Positions 17,088-25,937 of a stretch of DNA of 42,052 nt are shown here, piece by piece. The first letter of the stretch is position 1, and each line of letters opens with the position of its first letter. Source of the DNA: Hahellaceae bacterium (GTDB taxonomy: Bacteria; Pseudomonadota; Gammaproteobacteria; Pseudomonadales; Oleiphilaceae); assembly GCA_016716085.1 (NCBI GenBank), contig JADJWY010000010.1:1-42052 (forward strand), read 5' to 3'. The notes below the pieces were generated by a model that made no database searches, was not told where the DNA came from, and saw only the letters and a program-made list of their open reading frames with translations. Made by a program: the position numbers and the translations under genes.

Positions 17088-17807
17088 TCAATAAAGCCAA
17101 TCCTCATAAGCCAACGGCAAGCTATTCAGCAAGTCACGATTCTCCCGCCAGTTCGGCATAAACTGCGTCATAAGCTCTCGGAATCTGTCGTTATGGTGTC
17201 GCTCTAATAAATGCACCATTTCGTGGGCCAAAATGTATTCCAGGCATTCGGGTGGCTTTTTCGCTAGTTCCAGATTGAGCCAGATCCGTTTTGCGGCGAT
17301 GTTGCAGCTGCCCCATTTGGTTTTCATTTTCTTGATGCCGATACCGCTAACTTCTACGTCGATGGTGTTTTGCCATTTGGCTATCAGTAGATTGGTGCGC
17401 TGTTTCATTTCATGGCGATAGAAATCGTTGAGACACTTCAGCCGGTTGTCTTTGCTAGTTCCAGGTGAAATGTGCAGTTCTATCTTCTGAGCACTTTTGA
17501 CTAACACGGCATGTTTACCACTTCGTTCAACCAGGCTCAGCCGATAACGATGCCCCCACAAATAATGGCTCTCACCGTTGATCATTTCGCGGCTCGACTG
17601 CCTGGGTTGTTTCGCGAAATCTCGTTGCTGTCGTCGTATCCAGGCCAGTTTGCTGATCACGGCGGTACGGATCGCTTGTTCACTCATGCTGTTCGGTGCG
17701 GCTACACGCACTCGGCCATCTGGCGGTAGCACACTCAGATGCAGGTTCTTTATATCTTTGTGGTTTATCACTACCGTGATGTCACGAATTTCGATCTGCG
17801 ACTTCAA
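17088..17807 (-). CDS. YgjP-like (M48/SprT-type) zinc metallopeptidase family protein of the type I RM operon
   Basis: This is a 239-residue protein. The zinc-site helix is LAHEMVHLLERHHNDRF (about residues 191-207), an HExxH motif with a nearby second His pair. KMKTKWGSCN (about 160-169) is the conserved WGSC segment of the YgjP/DUF45 family. Such genes commonly follow hsdR in type I restriction operons, although the substrate is not established. Its ATG overlaps the hsdR stop by 4 bases. It is the last gene of the restriction operon, and no intrinsic terminator is visible in the next 285 bases, so read-through into the radical SAM operon is possible. A diverged fragment of a relative lies at 11011-11175. 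Confidence 0.82.
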   Translation of the reverse strand: MKSQIEIRDITVVINHKDIKNLHLSVLPPDGRVRVAAPNSMSEQAIRTAVISKLAWIRRQQRDFAKQPRQSSREMINGESHYLWGHRYRLSLVERSGKHAVLVKSAQKIELHISPGTSKDNRLKCLNDFYRHEMKQRTNLLIAKWQNTIDVEVSGIGIKKMKTKWGSCNIAAKRIWLNLELAKKPPECLEYILAHEMVHLLERHHNDRFRELMTQFMPNWRENRDLLNSLPLAYEDWLY

Positions 17808-20800
17808 AGGTATTCCTTTTGCGCTTTGATCAATGCCATCACCGCTTCAATATCAATCGTGTAACCTTCAGTTGTGTCTCGAATGGCATTAGCAATTTCG
17901 CGTTCTTTAAACCGATCACCCAACCAATCAGCTTTCTTGGTAGTACGCACCGCTTCATCAATTTTGTTGGCCAGCGCTTCATCCTGGCCCAGGTTATCGA
18001 ATAGCGACTGCTTCGCTGCTGTGTCCATGGATTCCGGATAACGACTTTTATTGGTGCTGGCAGGATTGATTACTTTTTGGGCCAATGCTTTGATTTCTTG
18101 CAGATATTTCTGGTAATCAATCGCCTTTTTACGCCGCTGCTCGATCAACTCATCCAGCAAGGTCGACATATGCTCGTAATACCGGGGATTTACCGGGTTT
18201 TCATCAATAATAGTCTTGCGGACGTTGTTTTCGATAGCTTCGGCCATGGCTTCTTTATTGTTCAAAAGCCCTTTTGGTAGCTTTTCCATGCCCTGCCCGT
18301 CATTTTTAACCACCAGTTCGATCAAACCCAGTTCCTCAAAGTCCATGAGGGTTTCGCTGTCATCCGCTCGAATGTACATATCCAGTAAATGCCGCATGGC
18401 AGGCTCAAAGCGTTTCATGTCCAATAGATCACCACTGGCCACTTTGACTTCATCACGCACTTTCTCAAAGTGAGTCACTTCCTGTTTAATGGCTGCTGCC
18501 TGAGTGGATGTATATCCCGCTTGCTCCATTTCATTAGCGATGTTGGCATAGGCTCGCAATAACTTGGCAACAGACTGGTATAGCGTAAGCCGCAAGGCCT
18601 CCTTTTCAGACAGGGACTCGCTGTTATTGCCGGATTGGCCACAGAAAAAGGCCAGAAAGTCTTGGGTATTGCGTGGATAATGGACCGGCTCACAGAGTGC
18701 CCGGACGGTTTCAAGTGCATTGTCCAGATCTTCTTTGGCTTGGACCAAACGGTCTTTTAGCAGGCCAGCCACGTCTTCTTTGTCGTAAGCGTCGAAGGCT
18801 TCGGCGGTGTAGTCCTTCACGGCTTTATCCAGCGACCTAAACAGATCCTTGTAGTCAATGATATAACCGTATTCCTTATCATCGCCGTCCAGTCGGTTGA
18901 CCCGGCAGATGGCCTGGAACAGGCTGTGATCGGCCATGCTTTTATCGATATACAGATACGTCGCAGACGGTGCGTCGAAACCGGTTAGTAGCTTGTCGAC
19001 CACAATCAATAAGCGCATTTGACCGGGTTCTTCGATAAAGCGCTTTTTTACATTCAGTTCAAATTCATCGACGCGCTTGGCTGCCTGCTCTTCGTCCTGC
19101 TCGAAGTAGTTGGCGAGCATTCTCCGGTAAACATCGTACTTGAATAATTTCTCGGTCAGCCCTTCCCCAGTCTCTTCTCCCTTGATTTCAGTCGCACTGG
19201 GTTTGTAACTGGTAACAATCGCGCACTTGCCGTTGAGATCCGTTTTGCTGAATAAGTCATAGACGACACAAGCCTGATGCACACTGGCGCAGACCAGCAT
19301 GGCATTGCCGCGCCCATCCATCAGTCGGGGTTTTAACTCCATATCCATCAGGATATCACTGACGATTTTTTCCAGCCGGGACTTACTGGAGAGTACCTTT
19401 TGCAGGGTGCCCCATTTTTGCTTTAACTGGGTTTTCGCGATGCCTGACAGCCCTTTGGTTTTGGCTTCAAACCACTGATCCACCTTGGTTTCAGAGGTTA
19501 AGTGTTGATCGATATCTCTGGCTTCATAACGCAGATCCAACACTACGCCATCGGCCACGGCCTCGTTGAATTTGTAGGTATGAATGTAGGGGCCAAACAC
19601 CTCAATGGATTTCTGTTTATCCTTTTTCATCAGCGGTGTGCCGGTAAAGCCGATAAACAGCGCGTCCGGCAATATGCTTTTCATCGCACCATGCAATTTG
19701 CCAGATTGAGTGCGGTGGCACTCATCCACGAACACGAATAAGTTTCCCTTCGGTCGAAAATCCGTCGGCAGGCTCCTCCTGAGTTCTTCGATAAAATCGC
19801 GGGTGGCACCTTCATCATCCGACTCACCCTGACGCCCAAACTTGTGCACCAATGAACACAGGAGCCACGGCGTGGGATGGTTGAGCTTTGCGATCAGGTC
19901 TGCACCGCTTTTGCTGCGATCGATCTCTTCATCGACGCCTTTGAATACTTTCTCGATCTGTTCGTCCAACTCGGTTCTGTCGGTGACAATCAACACTCGC
20001 GCATCCGTGATATTTTCGCGTATCCATTTGGCCAGCCAGACCATGGTGAGACTTTTACCCGAACCCTGCGTGTGCCAGATGATGCCGCCCTGACGCGAAG
20101 CAATGTGCTTCTTCGCTGCCTGAATACCAAAATACTGATTGTGACGGCAGGTTTTCTTTATGCCCGAATCGAATACAATGAAATCATGGATAATTTCTAA
20201 AAAGCGCTGTTTATTGCAGACCTGGCTTAAGTGATTCTCTAACGGATTTTCGCTGGGGTTTGGTTGATTGTCTTTCCATTCAAGGTAATAACGCTCCGGG
20301 GTTTCTATCGTGCCGTAGCGTAGCCCTTGGGTGTCATTGCCCGCCATGACCAGTTGCATGGTGGTGAAGAAGTTGCGGATAAAGTCTTTCTTCTGATTGT
20401 CCAGATTCTGCCGGATGCCTTCGCTCGTGGAGACCGAGGAACGCTTCAATTCCAATATGCCCAGGGCGATGCCATTCACGTACAGCACGATATCCGGGCG
20501 CTTCTTGTTTTCGCCTTTCACGGTCACTTCTTCGGCGATGGCGAAGTCATTATTCTGGGGATTTTGCCAATCGATCAGCCACACGGTTTCGTTCAGGTGA
20601 CCCGCACCAACCTTATCTTTCACGCCATAGCGCAGCAGTCGGTAAACGTCTTTGTTGGCATCGAAGAGTTTCTTGCCCTCCCCTAACGCCACGGCGATTT
20701 CGAGTTTTCGTAAGGCCCGATTGATCAGTGCCTCGTCAATACCGCGCTTTAGTAGCCAAGGTTTAAGAACATCAATTTCGACATTACGGTTATTTTGCCG

Positions 20801-20899
20801 GTCGTGCCAGTCGCCCAGGTAGCGATAACCCAGAGCTTGCTGAAAGAAGTTCACCACTCGTTTTTGGGTTTCACGCTCCTTCTGGCCGACGTTGCTCAT
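17804..20899 (-). CDS. hsdR: Type I restriction enzyme, R subunit (HsdR)
   Basis: This is a 1031-residue protein. The N-terminal nuclease has Asp 136 in RPDIV and ELK at 150-152, the PD-(D/E)XK core, with a following Gln in IRQNLDNQ. The helicase motor shows Walker A HTQGSGKS (276-283), DECH at 392-395, GFTGTPL (motif III) and LLIVVDKLLTGFDAP (motif V region). The C-terminus is the helical domain that binds the methylase. With HsdM2HsdS it translocates and cuts unmodified DNA. Length and motifs fit the EcoR124-like group. The start overlaps the macro-domain gene by 29 bases and the end overlaps the metallopeptidase start by 4. It is separated from hsdM and hsdS by about 5.5 kb of inserted genes. 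A diverged copy of its first 125 bases lies at 25285-25411. Confidence 0.95.
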   Translation of the reverse strand: MSNVGQKERETQKRVVNFFQQALGYRYLGDWHDRQNNRNVEIDVLKPWLLKRGIDEALINRALRKLEIAVALGEGKKLFDANKDVYRLLRYGVKDKVGAGHLNETVWLIDWQNPQNNDFAIAEEVTVKGENKKRPDIVLYVNGIALGILELKRSSVSTSEGIRQNLDNQKKDFIRNFFTTMQLVMAGNDTQGLRYGTIETPERYYLEWKDNQPNPSENPLENHLSQVCNKQRFLEIIHDFIVFDSGIKKTCRHNQYFGIQAAKKHIASRQGGIIWHTQGSGKSLTMVWLAKWIRENITDARVLIVTDRTELDEQIEKVFKGVDEEIDRSKSGADLIAKLNHPTPWLLCSLVHKFGRQGESDDEGATRDFIEELRRSLPTDFRPKGNLFVFVDECHRTQSGKLHGAMKSILPDALFIGFTGTPLMKKDKQKSIEVFGPYIHTYKFNEAVADGVVLDLRYEARDIDQHLTSETKVDQWFEAKTKGLSGIAKTQLKQKWGTLQKVLSSKSRLEKIVSDILMDMELKPRLMDGRGNAMLVCASVHQACVVYDLFSKTDLNGKCAIVTSYKPSATEIKGEETGEGLTEKLFKYDVYRRMLANYFEQDEEQAAKRVDEFELNVKKRFIEEPGQMRLLIVVDKLLTGFDAPSATYLYIDKSMADHSLFQAICRVNRLDGDDKEYGYIIDYKDLFRSLDKAVKDYTAEAFDAYDKEDVAGLLKDRLVQAKEDLDNALETVRALCEPVHYPRNTQDFLAFFCGQSGNNSESLSEKEALRLTLYQSVAKLLRAYANIANEMEQAGYTSTQAAAIKQEVTHFEKVRDEVKVASGDLLDMKRFEPAMRHLLDMYIRADDSETLMDFEELGLIELVVKNDGQGMEKLPKGLLNNKEAMAEAIENNVRKTIIDENPVNPRYYEHMSTLLDELIEQRRKKAIDYQKYLQEIKALAQKVINPASTNKSRYPESMDTAAKQSLFDNLGQDEALANKIDEAVRTTKKADWLGDRFKEREIANAIRDTTEGYTIDIEAVMALIKAQKEYL

Positions 20900-21410
20900 G
20901 GAAACGATCCCATGCTATCAGCAATTGCAGCAGATTTTCTGCGCAGTTCTGGTAATCACTGATCGGTTCATAAATCCAGATAGCTACGTCGCCCAGGCTA
21001 TTTAGTACCGCGTCGATGCGAGGCTTCACTTGCAGCCAATTCAAACCACCGTTGCCTGCGCCCAGTGCTGGAATAGCAATCGACTTTACATGATTAGCCA
21101 TAATAAAGGCCTTTAGATCATTTAACCCTGCTTCCACCCACTCCATCCTGGAGGGCGAACGCCAGTGCTTTTTGGTAGGGAAATTGATGATCCAGCGAGG
21201 GCCGTACAATTCACCACTTTCAGTGACAAACATCTTGCCAATGGTCACCTGATTGGATTTACAGGCTTCCGCATAAGCCTTCATGTTATTTGGAAATCGC
21301 TCTTTAAACATTAAGGCAATGCCCTTGCCCATCACGCCCACAGTGTTGACCGTATTGACCAAGGCATCAACAGGCGCGTCGAGTAAATTACCAGTGGTGT
21401 AGTGAATCAT
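20871..21410 (-). CDS. Macro-domain protein (DarG-like ADP-ribose hydrolase fold), without DarT
   Basis: This is a 179-residue protein. GNLLDAPVDALVNTVNTVG (residues about 7-25) and GVMGKGIALMFKERFP are the ADP-ribose loop of DarG-type macro domains. IPALGAGNGGLNW (about 112-124) is the second phosphate loop. In DarTG systems such a domain removes ADP-ribose from DNA thymidines and is joined to a C-terminal DarT-binding region. Here only about 25 extra residues follow the domain and no DarT gene is in the window. It could be an orphan de-ADP-ribosylase or an ADP-ribose sensor working with its neighbours, or it could counter phage ADP-ribosylation. It begins 12 bases after the AlbA_2 gene and overlaps the start of hsdR by 29 bases. 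Confidence 0.85.
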   Translation of the reverse strand: MIHYTTGNLLDAPVDALVNTVNTVGVMGKGIALMFKERFPNNMKAYAEACKSNQVTIGKMFVTESGELYGPRWIINFPTKKHWRSPSRMEWVEAGLNDLKAFIMANHVKSIAIPALGAGNGGLNWLQVKPRIDAVLNSLGDVAIWIYEPISDYQNCAENLLQLLIAWDRFHEQRRPEGA

Positions 21411-21422
21411 GAGAATTGCACC

Positions 21423-22592
21423 CTATTGACTTTCCGGTACCGCTCTACGTTTGATGATGACTCTGAATGCATTGCCATCTTTATCATCAATAAACTCAAT
21501 GTCAGGATAGGCTTTAATTGCTCGCTTTATTCCACTCCCTAAACCTCTGTAAGGCAAAACTTTGGGCGCAAATGAGGCTAATATCGGGTTACGAATGTTC
21601 GAGTTCCCCATTTTAATATTCTCAATTGTCAAGTTGTTCGGTAGATGCCCTGGGCTGATTATTTCAACTCGGTCGGCGAAAACCAGCACTTTAACTGGCG
21701 CTGATACGAAGTAATCCCTGTGAATAAGCGCATTTGCGATCAATTCTTCCAACACAATCCTTGGGATTTCCGGCTCGCCTAGTGAGTTGAAACCCTGATC
21801 ATTTTGAACATGGCGAATATTCGCCAGTGCAAATACCAAGACTTTCTGAAACACGTCCGACACCTTACCATTTATATCCTGGCTATCGATATAATGCTGG
21901 TCTTCGATGTCAATTCCCGGAAAAGCAACTGCCTTAACAATAAAAACAGGAAGGCGAATGTGGGGTCTCGATCCGAACAATAGAACACCACTTATGTTCA
22001 ACCTACCATTTTTAGACAGATTCATATTTTCCAGCAGCTGGGCGCGAGAAACACCCTGCTCTTCGACAGTCTCTCCGTATTCTCTTTCAAAAAAGGAATC
22101 GAAAAAATCCTGGTCAATGTCAGCCGCGGAAGAACCGCTAACCGGAGTTTCATCTGCATGGACTAATGAGGCCTCCTGGAACATGCGCTGCAATTCTTCA
22201 CGAGCAGTTACTCTTCGCTTGTCTGATCCACTTTTCACCCAAACATGACCTTGAGTATCCATATAAGGTTTACTAATGCCTTGCTCTATATGCAAAACAA
22301 TAACCAAACCATCAGGAAGTTGAATGTTTTCGGTAACAGGATTTATTGGAGGTCTTACATTATTAGTCGCTGCATTCGCAATGATTTGATTGATTCGACC
22401 TACATCTTCTCGCGTCAACCCAGACCCGGAACCATTGCCATTGATAATGCCGATGAGAATTAAACCGCCTTGGCTATTGGAAAACGCAACCATTTCCGCA
22501 CCCAGCGATGCCGCATTATTTACATCCGCCTTAAATTGATGACGGCTATCTTCGTCCCGGGCGACTATTGATAAGAGTTCTTCGGTTTCCAT
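21423..22592 (-). CDS. AlbA_2-domain ATP-binding protein (Schlafen-like AlbA_2 plus HATPase-type C-terminus)
   Basis: This is a 389-residue protein. The N-terminus (residues about 10-130) contains HQFKADV, AEMVAFSNSQGGLILIGI and the closing KPYMDTQGHVWVKSGSDKR. This is the AlbA_2 nucleic-acid-binding fold found in bacterial Schlafen-like proteins. The middle and C-terminus, with PRIVLEELIANALIHRDYF, ADRVEIISPGHLP and GLGSGIKRAIKAYP, match the HATPase_c_4-type domain of RNA-binding/DNA-binding ATP-dependent regulators. Members often sit inside type I restriction loci, and their exact role is unproven. The start overlaps the trlF-like gene by 28 bases and the macro gene follows by 12, so it is translated as part of the operon. 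Confidence 0.85.
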   Translation of the reverse strand: METEELLSIVARDEDSRHQFKADVNNAASLGAEMVAFSNSQGGLILIGIINGNGSGSGLTREDVGRINQIIANAATNNVRPPINPVTENIQLPDGLVIVLHIEQGISKPYMDTQGHVWVKSGSDKRRVTAREELQRMFQEASLVHADETPVSGSSAADIDQDFFDSFFEREYGETVEEQGVSRAQLLENMNLSKNGRLNISGVLLFGSRPHIRLPVFIVKAVAFPGIDIEDQHYIDSQDINGKVSDVFQKVLVFALANIRHVQNDQGFNSLGEPEIPRIVLEELIANALIHRDYFVSAPVKVLVFADRVEIISPGHLPNNLTIENIKMGNSNIRNPILASFAPKVLPYRGLGSGIKRAIKAYPDIEFIDDKDGNAFRVIIKRRAVPESQ

Positions 22593-24700
22593 GCTTCATA
22601 TACCTGTTTACGTTTCTCGAAGGCCTCAGCACCACCCTCCATAATGCCGACAATGCGTTGCTGAACATCAGCACAATCAATGCTACCACTAACTATATCA
22701 ATATGATCATCCTGATATTCACAGACAATTACCTGTTCTGCATCCCCTAATACTGGAATATTGGCGTTGTGAGTAGCAAACACAAATTGGGTTTCTGGCT
22801 TTAGTTCACGGATCAGCTTTATAACATCGTCATAAATCGTTTGATTATCCAGGTCGTCTTCTGGTTGGTCGATAATGACAATGTCATTTTCCCGCTGACT
22901 TAAAACAAACAGCATCAGAGCTGAAGCACGCTGACCCAATGAATGATGAGCGAGCGCCTTACCGCGGTATTCAATGGTGAAATTATTTGGCACCTGCCAA
23001 GTGAGTAAGGCCTCTAAGTTGTCTTCGAAGTATTGCCAGAAGGTATCGAAGGAACTGCCAAGCAGCGATTGCAACAAGCTTTTTTCCCGCCACGTAGCGC
23101 CAAAGTCACTGAACTCGTTCACCACAGTTTGCAGCATTGCTTCACGAATACGACTACCGCGATATAAATCTTGTATATGCTTGAGCATGGCTGCCTTGTT
23201 GGCCTTAAACTGTGGGACAATTTTAAGCGGCGAATCCACCCGATTGATTTTAATCAGCACTTGCTCAATCGCCCGGTATTCCTCAAGCCAAAGGTCGTTT
23301 AGCTGAGCCAACTCCCGTTCTAACCCTTGGTTCAAATCAGCATATTGCTGCTCGCTCTTGGCCAATACCCCAAGCATTTGTTCAGCCTGATCCAGCACAC
23401 TCTTTAGCTGTTTAAATTCTTGTGGGCTGATAGCTTGCGCACCGGCTTGTTTCAGTTCGCCGGCCAACTTACGCTCTATGTCCGCAAACTCTTCTTTCAA
23501 AGCCTGTTTCTGCTGCTGGAAGCCTGCCAGCTTTTGCTGTAATTGCTGTGTGGTCATTTTTCCGTTGACTGCAATCTGCTTAATGCTGTCAAAGCTGTGA
23601 AGCAACTGCTGGTACGTAGCAAAAAAATCATCAAAAAAAGGCTGGCTCTGCGCGGATTTGTACAGAATCTGGTTTTTAAGTTCGTCTTCAAAGCTTGCAA
23701 TAAAGCCATTCAATTCGGACAGATACTGGTGTGTACCCTGGATAACCTGCTGTGCTTTTCGCTCATCACGATCAAAGTCGATCTGCTTTTGCAGTTTGGC
23801 TTCAACACCATGACGCTGATAGAACTTTAACTTAAACTCCGAGTCCTGCTTTTTATGCAACCATTCTTGTTTTTGCATTGAGGCACGGGTCAGGCGTTTA
23901 ATTTGACCAATGGCGTCCACCACTCGCTGGCGACCTTGTTCAATCTTTTGCCGCACAGGGATCAAGGCTTCACCAACCAGCTTTTCTATCAAATCTTTTT
24001 CAAAGCCTGCGCCAGTACTCGACAAGTCTTTTTGGCCAAAATAGATGGGTTGGTGCAATACGGTTTCTCGAATCGACACACCTGGTTGTAATTGTCCGTT
24101 GACATAAACATCCGGCCGCTCACCTAAGATGCGACGTATCTGATAGGGCTGGCCTCGACGATCAATGGCGTCGATGGTAATTTTCCCTCCGCTCCGCAAC
24201 AAATGTTTCACCAGGCTTTCTTTATACTCGACATCCGAGGCTCTATCGCCAAACGGGATATTCAGCGCATAGCGAATACCCTCCAGCACAGAGGATTTTC
24301 CGCTACCACGAATGCCAATCAGGGCATTGAGTTCCGGCGACAAGCAAATTTCGGTGCCACCAAGGGTGCCCGCTCCTTCAAAACTGATTTTACGGATAAA
24401 TGAATGGCCATAGCTCGGCAAATCAACCCGAACTCGGGATTCTTTATCGCGCAAGGCAAATTTTACAGCTTCAAAACTGAAAGCTCCGAGCTTTAAATAA
24501 ATGGCCTCTTTTCTCGCAGACATGTCTGCAAGGTTCTTAGCATCACTGCCTTCTACCTCGGCAGGGTATAACGCGCCTAAAGCTTGCTGGATTTTGACAC
24601 GCTCATCTCGGGTACGAACTTTCTGAAAGGCCAATGCTCTGCGCCCAACTGCCGCATTCTCGAATACTTCTTTTATTCGGCCGGGGAGAACCCGGACCAT
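22565..24700 (-). CDS. TrlF-like protein, SMC/RecF-type ATPase portion (3' part of a frame-broken gene)
   Basis: This 711-residue frame forms the C-terminal part of one gene with the PHP frame at 24673-25200. Walker A is NALIGIRGSGKSSVLEGIRY (about 127-146). A long region rich in Gln, Lys and Glu (about 260-500) is a probable coiled coil. SLGQRASALMLFVLS is the ABC-type signature, IVIIDQPEDDLDNQTIYDDV is Walker B, and a switch-like FVFATHNANIPVLGD follows. This is the layout of PHP-SMC fusion proteins annotated as TrlF in restriction loci. The break lies in a C run (24683-24686): one more C would join GFSP directly to GRIKEVF. Its end overlaps the AlbA_2 start by 28 bases. Confidence 0.82.
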   Translation of the reverse strand: MVRVLPGRIKEVFENAAVGRRALAFQKVRTRDERVKIQQALGALYPAEVEGSDAKNLADMSARKEAIYLKLGAFSFEAVKFALRDKESRVRVDLPSYGHSFIRKISFEGAGTLGGTEICLSPELNALIGIRGSGKSSVLEGIRYALNIPFGDRASDVEYKESLVKHLLRSGGKITIDAIDRRGQPYQIRRILGERPDVYVNGQLQPGVSIRETVLHQPIYFGQKDLSSTGAGFEKDLIEKLVGEALIPVRQKIEQGRQRVVDAIGQIKRLTRASMQKQEWLHKKQDSEFKLKFYQRHGVEAKLQKQIDFDRDERKAQQVIQGTHQYLSELNGFIASFEDELKNQILYKSAQSQPFFDDFFATYQQLLHSFDSIKQIAVNGKMTTQQLQQKLAGFQQQKQALKEEFADIERKLAGELKQAGAQAISPQEFKQLKSVLDQAEQMLGVLAKSEQQYADLNQGLERELAQLNDLWLEEYRAIEQVLIKINRVDSPLKIVPQFKANKAAMLKHIQDLYRGSRIREAMLQTVVNEFSDFGATWREKSLLQSLLGSSFDTFWQYFEDNLEALLTWQVPNNFTIEYRGKALAHHSLGQRASALMLFVLSQRENDIVIIDQPEDDLDNQTIYDDVIKLIRELKPETQFVFATHNANIPVLGDAEQVIVCEYQDDHIDIVSGSIDCADVQQRIVGIMEGGAEAFEKRKQVYEAWKPKNSYQ

Positions 24701-25200
24701 AAGCCATTGGGCGCTTCAACATGCGCAAATATCAGGAAGTAGTCCCTATGAAAATCATCCAGTTTTCGTACGGTTTCAACAATATCGTGCTTCGAACGAG
24801 CATTCTCGTCCTCAAAGTTGGCAATGCCCGCAAAGGTCACGTTGAGAAAGCTTTGGATATAGTTGACCTGTTCTTTGTTGGCAAACCATTCATCCGAGAA
24901 GACTACCAGGGTATGCACACCCGCTTGGCCATCTTTTACTGACAGTTCAATGCCGGGCAGCAGACCAATGCCTGATTTTCTTGCCCTTTTTTGCAGCGCT
25001 CTAAACTCGTCCAAATCAAACTTGTTGTGATTGGTTATTACACCGAGCCCAATGCCGGCATTAGCCAGCGATCGCACATATTGGTTCAGGTAGTCATTTT
25101 CTTCACCGGTGTATTTGAACTCTTTATCCGCACGGGTATGAAGATGAAAGTCCGCCTTTAACCAGCGGCTACCACATTCAAAAGCGTTCTCACTCATCAA
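24673..25200 (-). CDS. TrlF-like protein, PHP-domain portion (5' part of a frame-broken gene)
   Basis: This 175-residue frame starts MMSENAFECGSRWLKADFHL. HLHTRADKEF (about residues 18-27) gives the first metal-binding His pair of the PHP (polymerase and histidinol phosphatase) fold. VITNHNKFD and LLPGIELSVKDG supply the next ligands, and FAHVEAPNGLWSG the last visible one. PHP domains are metal-dependent phosphoesterases or nucleases. The frame ends at GFSPAE just where the ATPase frame begins with PGRIKEVF, so both belong to one polypeptide of about 880 residues. The start lies 269 bases after the NucS-like gene, in a spacer that contains a remnant of the 5' end of hsdR. Confidence 0.82.
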   Translation of the reverse strand: MMSENAFECGSRWLKADFHLHTRADKEFKYTGEENDYLNQYVRSLANAGIGLGVITNHNKFDLDEFRALQKRARKSGIGLLPGIELSVKDGQAGVHTLVVFSDEWFANKEQVNYIQSFLNVTFAGIANFEDENARSKHDIVETVRKLDDFHRDYFLIFAHVEAPNGLWSGFSPAE

Positions 25201-25284
25201 TGATCCTCCTCGTGGGTTTCACTGAGCGGTTCTTGCCTGTCAGCAATTTGCTTCATGCATTTTTTGATATGGCAGGTTTGGATA

Positions 25285-25411
25285 GGCGTTCCGACATTTC
25301 GGTTACCTTGCCGGTCGTGCCAGTCGCCCAGATAACGATAACCCAGGGCTTGCTGAAAATAGTTCACCACTCGGGTCTGGGTTTCGCGTCCTTCTGGCCG
25401 ACGTTGCTCAT
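25285..25411 (-). pseudogene. Remnant of an hsdR 5' end
   Basis: From an ATG at 25409-25411 the minus strand repeats about the first 125 bases of the intact hsdR (20899 downward). About nine bases in ten match, including the segments for GDWHDRQ and LGYRYLG, with one base missing near codon 10. Homology then stops. The remnant lies 59 bases after the NucS-like gene, where hsdR would start in an uninterrupted hsdM-hsdS-nuclease-hsdR operon. It is a footprint of the event that placed trlF, the AlbA_2 gene and the macro gene in front of a related hsdR. Confidence 0.85.
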
Positions 25412-25469
25412 CGCTTGTCCTTAAACTGGTTACTCGAATAAGACCATTATGGTGTCTCTACCCATTATA

Positions 25470-25937
25470 TTAACCCTGAATCAATTTGAAGCTCACCTGA
25501 TAGCGGTAAAAACTGATATTGGCTGTAACACTCAATGCCCTCCGTAGCTTGACATCATCTTCCAGCGCAATGATGGCTCCCCGAACTTGTTGATGAGGCT
25601 CTGCCAATTCGTCCTTCACATAGCCCATGTAGCGTTGAATCTGACCCACCACCACATCGCTGGCGCGTCCGCGTTTTAACTCCACCACGAGTAAGGTGTT
25701 CTGATCTTTACTGATGGCAAGAATATCAATGGGACCGGTGTCGGAGGGATACTGACGCCCTACCGGTTCACCGTCTTCGGTAAACACGTCAAAGTCCTTA
25801 CCCAGCAGCGTGGATTGCCAGTTGGCCACCAGAAAATCTTCCAGGTGCCTTTCCAGCGCAAACACGCTTGGGTCTTCAACCGTTTCATCACTGTGACTGA
25901 GTGCAGCAGGTTGCGCACCAGACAGCAAGCGTTCCAA
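25470..25937 (-). CDS. NucS-like (PD-(D/E)XK) endonuclease domain, 3' part of a frame-broken gene
   Basis: This 155-residue frame has LERHLEDFLVANWQSTLLGK, then DTGPIDILAISKDQNTLLVV and ELKRGRASD. GPIDIL...VVELKRG is the D...ExK nuclease core of the NucS/DUF91 family, followed by a helix with GQIQRYMGYVKDEL that packs on the active site. Its beginning continues the frame at 25888-26406. A run of six A on the minus strand (25990-25995) has one A too many, and with five A the reading passes smoothly from SPSLKNSAGSIGTVSNITKY into this frame. The nuclease sits between hsdS and the remnant hsdR start, so it belonged to the restriction operon before the trlF insertion. Confidence 0.8.
   Translation of the reverse strand: MERLLSGAQPAALSHSDETVEDPSVFALERHLEDFLVANWQSTLLGKDFDVFTEDGEPVGRQYPSDTGPIDILAISKDQNTLLVVELKRGRASDVVVGQIQRYMGYVKDELAEPHQQVRGAIIALEDDVKLRRALSVTANISFYRYQVSFKLIQG

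Noticed and set aside
20397..20686. Long plus-strand frames opposite hsdR and hsdM
   Set aside because: They run antisense to well-supported genes and show no motif content. They follow from codon bias of the real strand.
21423..22592. AlbA_2 protein as the DarT partner of the macro-domain gene
   Set aside because: It has AlbA_2 and HATPase-like motifs but no DarT ADP-ribosyltransferase signatures, so this is not a DarTG pair.
24673..24700. Programmed -1 frameshift joining the two trlF frames
   Set aside because: The overlap holds a short C run but no in-phase X XXY YYZ slippery heptamer or clear downstream stem, and similar single-base breaks occur in four neighbouring genes. A one-base deletion is simpler.
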